Source: Desulfocapsa sp. (GTDB lineage: Bacteria; Desulfobacterota; Desulfobulbia; Desulfobulbales; Desulfocapsaceae). Taken from it: a stretch of 64,000 nt of DNA. Below are positions 16,835-25,861 of the stretch, in pieces. The notes below the pieces were generated by a model. It ran no database searches. It was not told the origin of the DNA and saw only the letters and a list, made by a program, of their open reading frames with translations. How positions within the stretch are numbered: position 1 is the first letter of the stretch; each line of letters begins with the position of its first letter. The position numbers and the translations under genes were made by a program. The stretch lies in assembly GCA_022712895.1 (NCBI GenBank), contig JAFLJS010000039.1:62001-126000 (forward strand), read 5' to 3'.

Positions 16835-17339
16835 GTTCGTTCTCTTTTTTGGTGATTGCATAGCCCATGGTACCCAGACGTTCAACCAGCTTTTCACTGA
16901 TTTTCGCAACTTGCGGTGCAACCACATCTGACATTTCCAGCCCTGTTTCCATACTTTTTGGAATCACGCAGAAAAATTCCACAGTTTCCGGTTCAATCCC
17001 CCGGAATTTACAAATATCGAGCATTTCCAGGATTCCCAGCTGGTGGGGCGACATGCGGGTCTGTATGGAGCCATCTTTGGTGTCCTCTGCTGAAAAAGTG
17101 AAGAGGCTGCCAGGAGTTGCATCTTTCATATTTACCACATCCACAACAAAAATCGGATCATGTTCTTCCAGAAAGGGGGCCATATAGATCCCAGCTGTTC
17201 CGCCATCCATAAGGGTGATAGAATCAGGAAAGCTGTAGTGTTGCTCAAGATGTTCTATGACATGAATTCCAAAACTCTCATCGGAGAGTAGAAGGTTGCC
17301 AATCCCTAGGATTCCAGCATTCTTTGTTAAATTTTCCAT
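16827..17339 (-). CDS. hyaD: Hydrogenase maturation protease (HyaD/HupD family)
   Basis: A 170-residue endopeptidase that removes the C-terminal tail of the large subunit once nickel is in place. The N-terminal GIGNLLLSDESFG carries the first nickel ligand (E21), VVDVVN the aspartate and MSPHQLG the histidine, as in HybD. The substrate is the product of hyaB in the same operon, which ends in a 15-residue extension after its last ligand motif. It lies between hypE and hypA. Gene naming varies (hyaD, hybD, hupD). Confidence 0.9.
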   Translation of the reverse strand: MENLTKNAGILGIGNLLLSDESFGIHVIEHLEQHYSFPDSITLMDGGTAGIYMAPFLEEHDPIFVVDVVNMKDATPGSLFTFSAEDTKDGSIQTRMSPHQLGILEMLDICKFRGIEPETVEFFCVIPKSMETGLEMSDVVAPQVAKISEKLVERLGTMGYAITKKENEHA

Positions 17340-17346
17340 ATGTTCC

Positions 17347-18366
17347 TTAACAGATTCGAGGTAATGGTTCTCCGTGCAGGGGACTGATCACACGGGAGCC
17401 ACCGATGCCTGTTCGTAAAACAACTCGCCCACCTTTGCCAGCGGTGAGTGTTCCAATAATAGCCGCTTCCTTACCAACGTCTGTTGATTGCATGAGCTGT
17501 AAGGCTTGCTTAGCATACTGTGGATCAACCAGCAGCAGACACTTCCCCTCATTGGCAAGATAGAGCGGATCCAGACCCATGATCTCACATGCGGCGCGGA
17601 CTTCTTTATGGACAGGAATATCCTGTTCCGTTATTTCCGCTGTCAAGTTACTGGCTTCTGCTATCTCATTCAGTGATGTAGCCACTCCTCCCCGTGTGGG
17701 ATCACGCAGGGTATGGAGGCTTCCTGCGGGAAGTTTATCAAGGAGCAGGGCGACGAGCTCATGGAGGGCAGCTGAGTCACTGGCCAGATTACCTTCGAGG
17801 CTGATGCCTGCACGGCGGGTCATGATCGTTATTCCATGATCCCCCATGGAACCGGAAAGCAGGATACTATCCCCTTCTTTGGCCATGGTGGATGATACTG
17901 AGACGTCATCAGGGACAAAGCCAATGCCTGAGGTATTGATAAAAATCTTATCACATTTTCCTCTGGGCACAACTTTTGTGTCTCCGGTCACCACAGGAAC
18001 ATTTGCAGATTTACAGCAGTCAGCAATGGAAATGATGATTTGTTCCAGATCCTGCAATGGAAATCCTTCTTCCAGAATCAGGCCAAGGCTCAAACATAAG
18101 GGACGTGCCCCGCGCATGGCCAAGTCGTTTATGGTGCCATGAACGGCCAGGGTACCGATGTTGCCACCTGGAAAAAAGAGGGGGTCAACTACATAACTAT
18201 CTGTACTAAAGGCAATTTTGCCCGGCTGGTTGGGCAGGACAGCACTGTCTTCAAGAGATCCCAATATTGGATCATCCAGATATTTAAGAAAGAGTTGGGA
18301 AATTAACTCCTGACTGGCAATACCTCCACTGCCATGGTCAAGAAGAACACATTTATCAGTTTTCAT
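17347..18366 (-). CDS. hypE: Hydrogenase maturation protein HypE (thiocarboxamide dehydratase)
   Basis: A 339-residue PurM-like ATPase. It receives a carbamoyl group from HypF on its C-terminal cysteine and dehydrates it to thiocyanate, the source of the cyanide ligands. The C-terminus is PRIC, the required modification tail. The N-terminal half has HGSGG and FSTDSYVVDPLFFPGG, and the ATP site region GDTKVVP follows. The start overlaps the hypD stop by one base. Confidence 0.95.
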   Translation of the reverse strand: MKTDKCVLLDHGSGGIASQELISQLFLKYLDDPILGSLEDSAVLPNQPGKIAFSTDSYVVDPLFFPGGNIGTLAVHGTINDLAMRGARPLCLSLGLILEEGFPLQDLEQIIISIADCCKSANVPVVTGDTKVVPRGKCDKIFINTSGIGFVPDDVSVSSTMAKEGDSILLSGSMGDHGITIMTRRAGISLEGNLASDSAALHELVALLLDKLPAGSLHTLRDPTRGGVATSLNEIAEASNLTAEITEQDIPVHKEVRAACEIMGLDPLYLANEGKCLLLVDPQYAKQALQLMQSTDVGKEAAIIGTLTAGKGGRVVLRTGIGGSRVISPLHGEPLPRIC

Positions 18367-19451
18367 TATTCACCATATTTATAAAAGGCAGCACATGTCC
18401 CTTCGCTGGAGACCATACATGGGCCTATGGGATTGGCTGGAGTACAGCGTTTTCCGAACAAAGGACAAGCTGTTGGCTGCTCTTTACCTTTTAAAATTTC
18501 ACCGCAGCGACACCCTTTGGGTTCTTTCGCTGGTTTAAGCTTGATATCAAGACGTTTAGTGACATCAAAGTGTGCATATTTGTCGCGTATGGTCAAACCG
18601 CTGGCTGGAATCATGCCCAGTCCCCGCCATTCCATATCAGCAGGTTCAAAAATTTCCTCAACCATCTTCGTTGCCCGCGCATTGCTTTCCCAACTAACAA
18701 CGCGGGTATATGCGTTTTCTATTTTAGGTTCTCCCTTGGCAATCTGTCTTGCCAGTAAAATCAAAGCCTGAAGGATATCTGATGGTTCAAAACCTCCAAC
18801 GACACACGAGAGATTGTATTTATCTACCAGTGGCTGGAAAGCACTAGCTCCAATAATGGCACTCACATGGCCGGGGCAAAGCAGGCCGTCAATCTGTAGT
18901 TCTGGGTCATCCAGCAGGGCAATCAGTGGCGGGGGCATCACCTTGTGGGTGGAAAATACCGCGAAATTATCGATCTGCTGGTTGTGAGCAGCCATGATAG
19001 TAGCCGCAATGCCTGGAGTTGTGGTCTCAAAGCCCACACCCAGAAAGATAATAAGATCATCCGGATATTTCCGCGCAAGCTCAAGGCTGTCCATGGCGGA
19101 ATAGACAATATCAACATGTGCCCCCTGGGATGATGCGTTGGCAAGAGACCTGTTTTCACTTCCTGGTACCCGAAACAGATCACCAAATAGTGCGATGCGT
19201 GTGTTCTCCATTTGGGCCATTGCAATAATGGCATCAATATGTGAAGCAGATGTTACACAAACTGGACAACCGGGTCCTGAAACCAGGTCAAGTCCTTCTG
19301 GAAGCAGGCTACGCATACCACTACGAAAAATGGACATGGTGTGGGTACCACAAACTTCCATTACTCTAAATGGTTTGGTAACGGCTCGTTGCAATTCCGC
19401 AAGAAGTGGTTCCGCAAGTGTTTTATCTCTGAATTCATCCAGGTATTTCAT
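18366..19451 (-). CDS. hypD: Hydrogenase maturation protein HypD
   Basis: A 361-residue 4Fe-4S scaffold on which, with HypC, the Fe(CN)2CO unit is assembled. Landmarks are CGTHT, GPGCPVCVT, GFETTTP and CPGHVSAIIG, and the C-terminal cysteines CRCGEILKG and CPLFGKRC that bind the cluster. Length matches the family. It is 86 bp after hypC and one base from hypE. Confidence 0.95.
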   Translation of the reverse strand: MKYLDEFRDKTLAEPLLAELQRAVTKPFRVMEVCGTHTMSIFRSGMRSLLPEGLDLVSGPGCPVCVTSASHIDAIIAMAQMENTRIALFGDLFRVPGSENRSLANASSQGAHVDIVYSAMDSLELARKYPDDLIIFLGVGFETTTPGIAATIMAAHNQQIDNFAVFSTHKVMPPPLIALLDDPELQIDGLLCPGHVSAIIGASAFQPLVDKYNLSCVVGGFEPSDILQALILLARQIAKGEPKIENAYTRVVSWESNARATKMVEEIFEPADMEWRGLGMIPASGLTIRDKYAHFDVTKRLDIKLKPAKEPKGCRCGEILKGKEQPTACPLFGKRCTPANPIGPCMVSSEGTCAAFYKYGE

Positions 19452-19537
19452 GTTTTTGGTGTCAGGGTTTTATAGTAATATATTTCTGTTGGATAACTGC
19501 AACTGTATTCAGTGGGTTAAACTGTCGATGATTACAG

Positions 19538-19798
19538 TTATCCATTAAGGTTTTCACTCTTCTCCATCATCTCACGCATAAGGCTAATATTAATCTTAGC
19601 CTCCTTCGGATCAAGAGTATGGATAGCAAATCCTGCATGGATGATAAGGTAATCACCAATTTTAGGCCAGTGATCAACCACATCAAGCCGGGTTGTTTTA
19701 CTGATCCCGTCGATAACCACCACCGCTATTTGCGGTTGAAAAAAATCATCGGGATCGCCTTCTATTTCAAGGACTTTCATGGGTACTGCCAGACACAT
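19538..19798 (-). CDS. hypC: Hydrogenase maturation chaperone HypC
   Basis: An 86-residue HypC/HupF chaperone. It begins MCLAVPMK, with the essential Cys2 that binds iron and contacts HypD and the large-subunit precursor. The OB-like core includes VVVIDGISKTTRLD and GDYLIIHAGFAI. It overlaps the 3' end of hypF by 32 bp, a larger overlap than usual but both ends match their families. Confidence 0.95.
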   Translation of the reverse strand: MCLAVPMKVLEIEGDPDDFFQPQIAVVVIDGISKTTRLDVVDHWPKIGDYLIIHAGFAIHTLDPKEAKINISLMREMMEKSENLNG

Positions 19799-22100
19799 GT
19801 GCCAAACCTCCTATGACTGCTTGTCCAAGTGCAATTCCACCATCATTTACTGGGATTGTCACTCCGGTATGGACGGTATAGCCAGCTTGTTCCAGAAGAA
19901 CAAACAGACCTTCCTGTATAATTGTATTCTGCATGCAGCCCCCAGAGAGGACCACAGTTTGTAATGCTGCTTTTTTACCCAGCGTATCGGTGAGGGCAAA
20001 AAAGCTGCGAATCAGACAGAGATGAAAATCGAGAGCAATTGTCGCGATATTCACTCCTGTATTCAGTTGTTGAACAATTCGTGCTACTATCTCACTTTGT
20101 TGTAAAATCAGCCGTCCCTCTTCCGGGAGCGTGGAAGCAGCAAATTGAAATTTCTTGAGAAGCTCGGCTAAGGGTGTTTCCTGCATGGCTCCCTTAGCCA
20201 GTGATTCCAGTTCCATTGCGGCCTGCCCCTCGTAATCCATTTTCTGGCAAATTCCCAGAAGGGCCGCAACGCCATCAAAAAGACGACCACAGCTTGTGGT
20301 GAGAGGGCAGTTAAATTTTTGCTCCATTAACTGCCAGACGACTGTGTATTTGTCTCTCTCATCCCTATGGAAGTTTTTCACCATAGCATCCCGGGAAAGT
20401 CCAGAGTGATGGAGCAGAGACAGACCCATACGCCATGGATTTTCCGCGGCAGCATCACCACCGGGCAACAGCATGGAAGCTAGAGAGCCCACACGTTTAT
20501 ACTCTGTGCAGTCAACTTCAAAAACTTCCCCACCCCAGAGCGTATTGTCATCCCCCAACCCACTGCCATCAAGAATTATGGCCAGTGCTTTTTCCTCAAT
20601 TCCGTGCTCCACTAAAACTGCAACAGCATGCGCATGATGATGTTGCACCTTAACCAGAGGAAGACCACTCCTGGCGGCATACTGACTGCTCAAATAATCG
20701 GGGTGCAGATCGCAGACCATCAGTTCAGGTTCTACCTGTAACAGCTTAGTAAAATGATATACACTTTCTGTATAAAAATCTAGTGACTCAAGGTTAAAAA
20801 GATCCCCGATATGCTGGCTGAGAAATGCCTCTTTGTCCCTTGTCAGGCAAAATGTTGACTTGAGACCAGCACCACAGGCTAGGATATTTGGTAGTATTTG
20901 AGGCAGAGTGGTTGCAGATGGAACGTATCCACGTGATCTGCGTAAAATCTGTATGCCCCGGCTACTGTTTCTGACAACGGAATCATCTACTCGGGTGACG
21001 ATTTCCCGGTTATGCAGAAGAAATGAATCAGCAATGGATTTTAGTCCCTCAAGGGCTGCATCATTGTCAGTGAATATTGGTGCACCACTACTGTTACCAC
21101 TGGTCATCACCAGCGTTTTTGGACAATCTTTTTCAAGAAACAGTAGTTGGTGGAGCGGTGTGTACGGAAGCATCAGCCCAATTTCTGCAATATTAGGAGC
21201 CAGGGATGGGGCAAGTTTGTTTTTATGCAAGGGGAGTAGCAGTATGGGATGCTGGGTTCCCTGTAATATTTCCGTGTCACTTGCACTTATGTCACAAAAC
21301 GAATGTGCCTCCACCAGATCAGCTGCCATAACAGCCAGTGGTTTTGACCTTCGTCCCTTTCGTTGACGTAAATGTTGAACGGCTGTTTCAGAACGAGCAT
21401 CAACCACCAGGTGAAAACCACCTAGTCCCCGCATGGCAACAATCTTTCCAGCCTTCAGGTCTTCTGCAACAGTTTGAAGAGCTGATTCAACCACCAGTTT
21501 GTTTCCGTTTTTATCATGATAGGAAAGTTCCGGCCCACATTCAGAGCAGGCGTTGGGTTGTGCGTGGAAGCGTCTGTTTTCTGGATCTTCATACTCTGCT
21601 TTGCAGTCTGCGCAGAGAGGAAAACACTTCATGGAAGTACCGAGACGATCATACGGTATTTCCGTAACAATGGAATAACGGGGGCCGCAGTTGGTGCAGT
21701 TGGTGAATGGATATTGAAAGCGTCGGTTCTGTGGATCTGCAATATCCTGTAAACAGTCATAGCAGGTAGCAATATCTGCCGGGATAATTGCCCTGCTCTT
21801 TTCTGTGGAAACACTTTTTAAAATACTGAAAAGAGTAAATCCGTGCAGTTCAGAATACTTTTTCTGCTCAATGGAACTGATAAGGGCAAGTGGAGGAGGA
21901 CTCTTGTGGAGCGTATCAAGAAATGACTGAATTGAAGAGGCAGTGCCTTCAATTGCAATGACAACACCCCGATCAGAGTTGAGGATAGATCCAACCAGGT
22001 TGTGTTGGTGGGCTAAACGATAAATAAAGGGGCGAAAACCAACACCCTGGACAATGCCCTGGACAATGATTTCCACCCCATGGGTAGCTACTTCTGACAT
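19767..22100 (-). CDS. hypF: Carbamoyltransferase HypF
   Basis: A 777-residue multidomain enzyme that makes the carbamoyl donor for the hydrogenase cyanide ligands. In order: acylphosphatase domain (QGVGFRPFIYRLA, about 14-26), two zinc-finger repeats (CYDCLQDI ... CTNCG and CADCKAEY ... CSECG, about 115-190), a YrdC-like adenylation domain (about 210-380) and a Kae1/O-carbamoyltransferase domain with QHHHAHA and SGGCMQN. It uses carbamoyl phosphate and ATP. It begins 3 bp after the cytochrome b gene. Length is typical for the family. Confidence 0.95.
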   Translation of the reverse strand: MSEVATHGVEIIVQGIVQGVGFRPFIYRLAHQHNLVGSILNSDRGVVIAIEGTASSIQSFLDTLHKSPPPLALISSIEQKKYSELHGFTLFSILKSVSTEKSRAIIPADIATCYDCLQDIADPQNRRFQYPFTNCTNCGPRYSIVTEIPYDRLGTSMKCFPLCADCKAEYEDPENRRFHAQPNACSECGPELSYHDKNGNKLVVESALQTVAEDLKAGKIVAMRGLGGFHLVVDARSETAVQHLRQRKGRRSKPLAVMAADLVEAHSFCDISASDTEILQGTQHPILLLPLHKNKLAPSLAPNIAEIGLMLPYTPLHQLLFLEKDCPKTLVMTSGNSSGAPIFTDNDAALEGLKSIADSFLLHNREIVTRVDDSVVRNSSRGIQILRRSRGYVPSATTLPQILPNILACGAGLKSTFCLTRDKEAFLSQHIGDLFNLESLDFYTESVYHFTKLLQVEPELMVCDLHPDYLSSQYAARSGLPLVKVQHHHAHAVAVLVEHGIEEKALAIILDGSGLGDDNTLWGGEVFEVDCTEYKRVGSLASMLLPGGDAAAENPWRMGLSLLHHSGLSRDAMVKNFHRDERDKYTVVWQLMEQKFNCPLTTSCGRLFDGVAALLGICQKMDYEGQAAMELESLAKGAMQETPLAELLKKFQFAASTLPEEGRLILQQSEIVARIVQQLNTGVNIATIALDFHLCLIRSFFALTDTLGKKAALQTVVLSGGCMQNTIIQEGLFVLLEQAGYTVHTGVTIPVNDGGIALGQAVIGGLAHVSGSTHESP

Positions 22101-22103
22101 ATT

Positions 22104-22739
22104 TTACGATTTAAATTTCAATCCGTTAATCATTGAAGAAATAAGCCCTTCAGGTGATTTCATCTCATTCCAGATTACAATATATACATGAACAAAACCG
22201 AAAAGGATAAAGTACCACATCAATAAATGATGAACAAAACGAGCCTCCTGTTGGGATCCAAAAATTGCGTTACCAACACCCTGCCAAGTGGCAGCTTCAG
22301 GGAATAGCAAATAAAAACCTGCAATTAACTGAAAAACAGCAGCAACTATTGTCAGGAGATAACTCATGCCAGCCAATACATTATGTCCGGGACGATTATC
22401 GTGCTCATCACTGATGTAGCTGTAATAGCCCAGTGTTGTAGTCAGGCTTTTGATATTGCGAGAAGTGATGGGCAGAAAGTCCCAGATTCGCTCCTGACGG
22501 TTGCCAAAGAAAAGCAAAAATATTCTTATCAGTATTGCGGCTGTGAAGAGATATCCGGCTAGGAAATGCCAGTATCGCATGGTGGCCATGGGAAAAGAAA
22601 CACTGCCCTCAAGGGTGGTGTTGGTCCACGGGGTATTTATATAAAACCCCGTTACCACCAGTGCAATAATGGATAACACCAGCGACCAGTGGTACAAGCG
22701 GAGCAGGATGCCCCACACCTTTGTTTTTTCGTAATTCAT
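22104..22739 (-). CDS. hyaC: Ni/Fe-hydrogenase b-type cytochrome subunit
   Basis: A 211-residue integral membrane dihaem cytochrome b of the HyaC/HupC family. Four hydrophobic helices are visible (about 15-35, 50-73, 123-145, 169-188). Histidines that may ligate the two haems lie in LYHWSLVL, YWHFLAGY, HHLLMWYF and FVHVYIVI. It anchors the hydrogenase dimer and passes electrons from H2 to quinone. It sits 17 bp downstream of hyaB, in the usual small-large-cytochrome order. Confidence 0.92.
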   Translation of the reverse strand: MNYEKTKVWGILLRLYHWSLVLSIIALVVTGFYINTPWTNTTLEGSVSFPMATMRYWHFLAGYLFTAAILIRIFLLFFGNRQERIWDFLPITSRNIKSLTTTLGYYSYISDEHDNRPGHNVLAGMSYLLTIVAAVFQLIAGFYLLFPEAATWQGVGNAIFGSQQEARFVHHLLMWYFILFGFVHVYIVIWNEMKSPEGLISSMINGLKFKS

Positions 22740-22756
22740 AACAATCCCTCTCGTCG

Positions 22757-24457
22757 TTAGAGTGCTTTGACTTTGCCTATTTCCTGTCCGTTCTGGTCAA
22801 CCGTATGTACTGCGCAGGCAATACAGGGGTCGAAAGAGTGGACAGTACGCAAAAGCTCCAGGGGTTGTTCCGGATCAGCTACAGGGTTCCCCACAAGGGA
22901 TGCTTCATAAGGACCTGCTACTCCGTCAGCATCTCGAGGACCTGCATTCCAAGTGGAAGGCACAACACACTGATAATTTTTGATCTTACCATCTCTGATA
23001 ACGATCCAGTGGGAGAGAGTTCCGCGTGGTGCTTCGTGAATACCGTAACCCTGTTGTTCACCCTGTGGGAATACTGGTTTATTAAAGATTTCCAGATCGC
23101 CTTTGCCGATATTATCCACCAACAACTCCCAGTGTTTAATGGCAAGATCACCAAGCATTGAGGCACGAACCGCCCGTGCCACATGACGACCGAGGGTAGA
23201 ATGAAGTACTTCCGGACCAACGGTAACACCCGCCACACTGGAAACCATTGACAGCGCACTATTAACGTTATCAACGATGGGCTTGTGCCCCTGTGCATAG
23301 CCAACAAGCATTTGGGCAAGAGGACCAACCTGCATAGGTTTGCCCTGAAAGCGTGGAGCTTTGATCCAGGAGTACTTGCCATCATCCTCAAACTCACCAT
23401 ACTTGGGAATGGTATCTTCTTCGTATGGATGTTTTGTCCAGTCGCCGTCATACCAGGCGTGCGTGATATTCTCCACCACGTTGTCCCGGAAATAGTCATC
23501 GTTGAAAGAGGTTATCGCTTTCTGAGTACTGAGATCCCCGTCCATGATGGTGCCGCCGGGCAGGTCAAATTTAGTGGAATTAGTGTTGAGCACCATATCC
23601 GGAACTGCCAGATAGTTTTTCACGCCAGCGCCGTAGGGGAGCCAGTCTTTATACAGTGCACCAATTGCCACCACATCCGGCAGATAAACCTGCTGGATAA
23701 AACCACGCACCTCTTCAATCAATTGTTTGATCCAGTAGAGACGCTCCATATTCAGGGCTGAATCACTGTCCGGGTTGAGTGCTGTGGTTACACCACCAAC
23801 TGAAAGGTTTTGGATATGCGGGTTCTTACCAGAGATAATTCCAAGGGCCTGGGTGGCCTTTCGTTGATAATCAAGGGATTCCAGATAATGGGAAACGGCC
23901 ATGAGGTTTGCCTCAGGTGGCAGCTTCATTGCAGGATGTCCCCAGTAGCCGTTGGCAAAAGGGCCAAGCTGACCGGAATCAACCAGGGTTTTGAGCTTTC
24001 CTTTTACCGCTGCAAAACGTTTGGCACTGTTACCGGGCCAATCAGAAAGAGAATTGGCAAGAGCAGCTGTCTTTTTTGGATCAGCTGATAGAGCTGAGAC
24101 TACATCCACCCAGTCAAGGGCTGAGAGCACATAGAAGTGAACAATGTGATCTTGCAGGGCATGAATGGACATTACAATATTTCTGACATACTGTGCATTC
24201 AGTGGGATTTCCATGCCAAGTGCATTTTCTACTGCCCGCACTGACGCAAGAGCATGAACTGTGGTGCAGACACCGCATATTCGCTGGGTGAAGAGCCATG
24301 CGTCCCGGGGGTCACGTCCCTGAAGGATGGTTTCTAGTCCACGGAACATCTGTCCAGATGACCATGCCTTGGTCACCTGTCCGTTATCTATTTCCGCATC
24401 GATTCTTAGATGCCCCTCAATTCTGGTAATGGGGTCAATTGTTATTCGCTGAGCCAT
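22757..24457 (-). CDS. hyaB: Uptake [NiFe]-hydrogenase large subunit
   Basis: A 566-residue catalytic subunit carrying the NiFe(CN)2CO site. The four cysteine ligands are in RICGVC (C61, C64) and DPCIACAVH (C545, C548). A 15-residue tail follows H551 and would be removed by the operon's own protease after nickel insertion. The RIEGHLR near the N-terminus is typical of group 1 membrane-bound hydrogenases. Selenocysteine is not used; all ligand codons read as Cys. It has a good Shine-Dalgarno (AAGGAG). Confidence 0.96.
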   Translation of the reverse strand: MAQRITIDPITRIEGHLRIDAEIDNGQVTKAWSSGQMFRGLETILQGRDPRDAWLFTQRICGVCTTVHALASVRAVENALGMEIPLNAQYVRNIVMSIHALQDHIVHFYVLSALDWVDVVSALSADPKKTAALANSLSDWPGNSAKRFAAVKGKLKTLVDSGQLGPFANGYWGHPAMKLPPEANLMAVSHYLESLDYQRKATQALGIISGKNPHIQNLSVGGVTTALNPDSDSALNMERLYWIKQLIEEVRGFIQQVYLPDVVAIGALYKDWLPYGAGVKNYLAVPDMVLNTNSTKFDLPGGTIMDGDLSTQKAITSFNDDYFRDNVVENITHAWYDGDWTKHPYEEDTIPKYGEFEDDGKYSWIKAPRFQGKPMQVGPLAQMLVGYAQGHKPIVDNVNSALSMVSSVAGVTVGPEVLHSTLGRHVARAVRASMLGDLAIKHWELLVDNIGKGDLEIFNKPVFPQGEQQGYGIHEAPRGTLSHWIVIRDGKIKNYQCVVPSTWNAGPRDADGVAGPYEASLVGNPVADPEQPLELLRTVHSFDPCIACAVHTVDQNGQEIGKVKAL

Positions 24458-24471
24458 GAGTATTCTCCTTA

Positions 24472-25542
24472 TTATCCTTTCTTAATTACAGATTTACCGA
24501 TTCCTACCGCCGCATGAATGGCAGCTCCAGCTGCTGCGACGCCAAGTATTTTTTTGCCGGCACTGTCAGCATCGGTGACAATTCCGGTTCCTGGAATGGA
24601 AACTTGTGGAAGTCTCTCGTAGAAAGGTGTCATGGAGTCCCAGAAATTGGGCTCAGTACAACCAATACAACCATGTCCCACTGAAACAGGCCATACATCC
24701 ACATCATTAAAACGAGCGGCTGGACAGTTTGAGAATGTCTCAGGGCCCTTACAGCCGACTTTATAAAGACAGTAGCCGTTTTTATGACCAAAGTCGCCGA
24801 ACTCTTCGGCAAAACGGCCTTCATCAAAATGAGCACGACGTTCACAGTGATCGTGGATCCTACGACCATAAGCAAAGAGCGGACGTCCAAGCTTATCCGT
24901 ATTGGGCAGTCGTTTAAAAGTAAGAAAATGGAGAACAGTACCAAGAAAAGTAACTGGATTTGGTGGACAACCGGGAAGATTAAGAATGGGAACGCCTGAA
25001 ATAATTTCCTGAACCCCTTTAGCCCCTGTGGGGTTTGGATGGGCTGCTTGAATACCACCAAAGGACGCACAGGTGCCAATGGCAATTATTGCTGCTGCCT
25101 GAGGCCCAATGTCCTCCAGAATATCTATGGCTGTGCGACCAGCGATTTTACAGTAGTTGCCGTTATCTGCTGTGGGGATTGCCCCTTCCACAACCAGAAT
25201 AAATTTCCCTTTATTTTTGGCGACGGAATCATGGAGGCTTTTTTCTGCCTGATGACCTGAGGGAACCATGATTGTTTCATGGTAATCAAGTGAAATGATA
25301 TCGAGGATAAGACGACCAATATCCGGGTGTGAGCCACGAAGTAACGTTTCAGTACAGCCGGTACATTCTTGAAAATGGAGCCAGATGACTGTTGGCCGTT
25401 GTGCTGACTCTGCTGCTTCTATCAGTTTGGGAATCATGGCCTCTGAGAGGCCAAGTGCAGTAGCAGCAAGTGTGCAGCTTTTGAGAAAGCTACGCCTGCT
25501 GATACCCGAACTGAACGAAATGTTCGCTGCCTTATCTTTCAT
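24472..25542 (-). CDS. hyaA: Uptake [NiFe]-hydrogenase small subunit, Tat-exported
   Basis: A 356-residue iron-sulfur subunit. A twin-arginine signal (SRRSFLK, about residues 15-21) precedes a hydrophobic stretch and would carry the folded dimer to the periplasm. ECTGCTE supplies the first two ligands of the proximal cluster; later Cys/His groups (HDHCERRAHFD, CLYKVGCKGPETFSNCP, GHGCIGCTEPNFWD) fit the distal and medial clusters. The C-terminus has an alanine/isoleucine-rich anchor helix (about 328-352), agreeing with a membrane-bound respiratory enzyme. It is the first gene of a ten-gene operon. Confidence 0.96.
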   Translation of the reverse strand: MKDKAANISFSSGISRRSFLKSCTLAATALGLSEAMIPKLIEAAESAQRPTVIWLHFQECTGCTETLLRGSHPDIGRLILDIISLDYHETIMVPSGHQAEKSLHDSVAKNKGKFILVVEGAIPTADNGNYCKIAGRTAIDILEDIGPQAAAIIAIGTCASFGGIQAAHPNPTGAKGVQEIISGVPILNLPGCPPNPVTFLGTVLHFLTFKRLPNTDKLGRPLFAYGRRIHDHCERRAHFDEGRFAEEFGDFGHKNGYCLYKVGCKGPETFSNCPAARFNDVDVWPVSVGHGCIGCTEPNFWDSMTPFYERLPQVSIPGTGIVTDADSAGKKILGVAAAGAAIHAAVGIGKSVIKKG

Positions 25543-25600
25543 TGTCTTCTCCTGTGACTATCCCCGATTTGTTTGGGTCGATGTATCAGCCCATCACAAT

Positions 25601-25635
25601 AATGGATTCTAAAAAGGGGCTTTTCCGAATCCATT
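25601..25635 (-). promoter_or_regulatory. Hairpin/dyad in the leader of the hydrogenase operon
   Basis: AATGGATTC (25601-25609) and its exact complement GAATCCATT (25627-25635) flank a 17-nt loop with partly complementary A and T runs. It lies just downstream of the predicted promoter and 59 bp upstream of hyaA. No T tract follows it, so an operator or RNA leader structure is more likely than a terminator for pcnB. Confidence 0.5.
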
Positions 25636-25663
25636 TAATAGGTACTGCAAAGTAGCTCTTAAG

Positions 25664-25693
25664 AAGATACCGTTTTCATCTGTGGATTGTCAA
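25664..25693 (-). promoter_or_regulatory. Sigma-70-type promoter of the hydrogenase operon
   Basis: On the minus strand TTGACA (25693-25688) is followed, after 18 bp, by TATCTT (25669-25664). The leader to the hyaA start is about 115 nt. No GG-N10-GC sigma-54 element was found in this gap. The rest of the 319-bp interval between hyaA and pcnB shows only the dyad at 25601-25635. Confidence 0.6.
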
Positions 25694-25861
25694 AAAAAAT
25701 AAACACAACGAGGTCAGTAGTTTTGGTGGAAAGTATCAATTGTACTTATGAAAGAATTACAGGAAATTCTATATGTTGTTGGTGTGATGGGAGATGAGAA
25801 CTTTATGGGCGAGGAGGATTGCGTTTTAAAAAATTTGCTGGGTGAAAAAAGAAAGAAGAAA

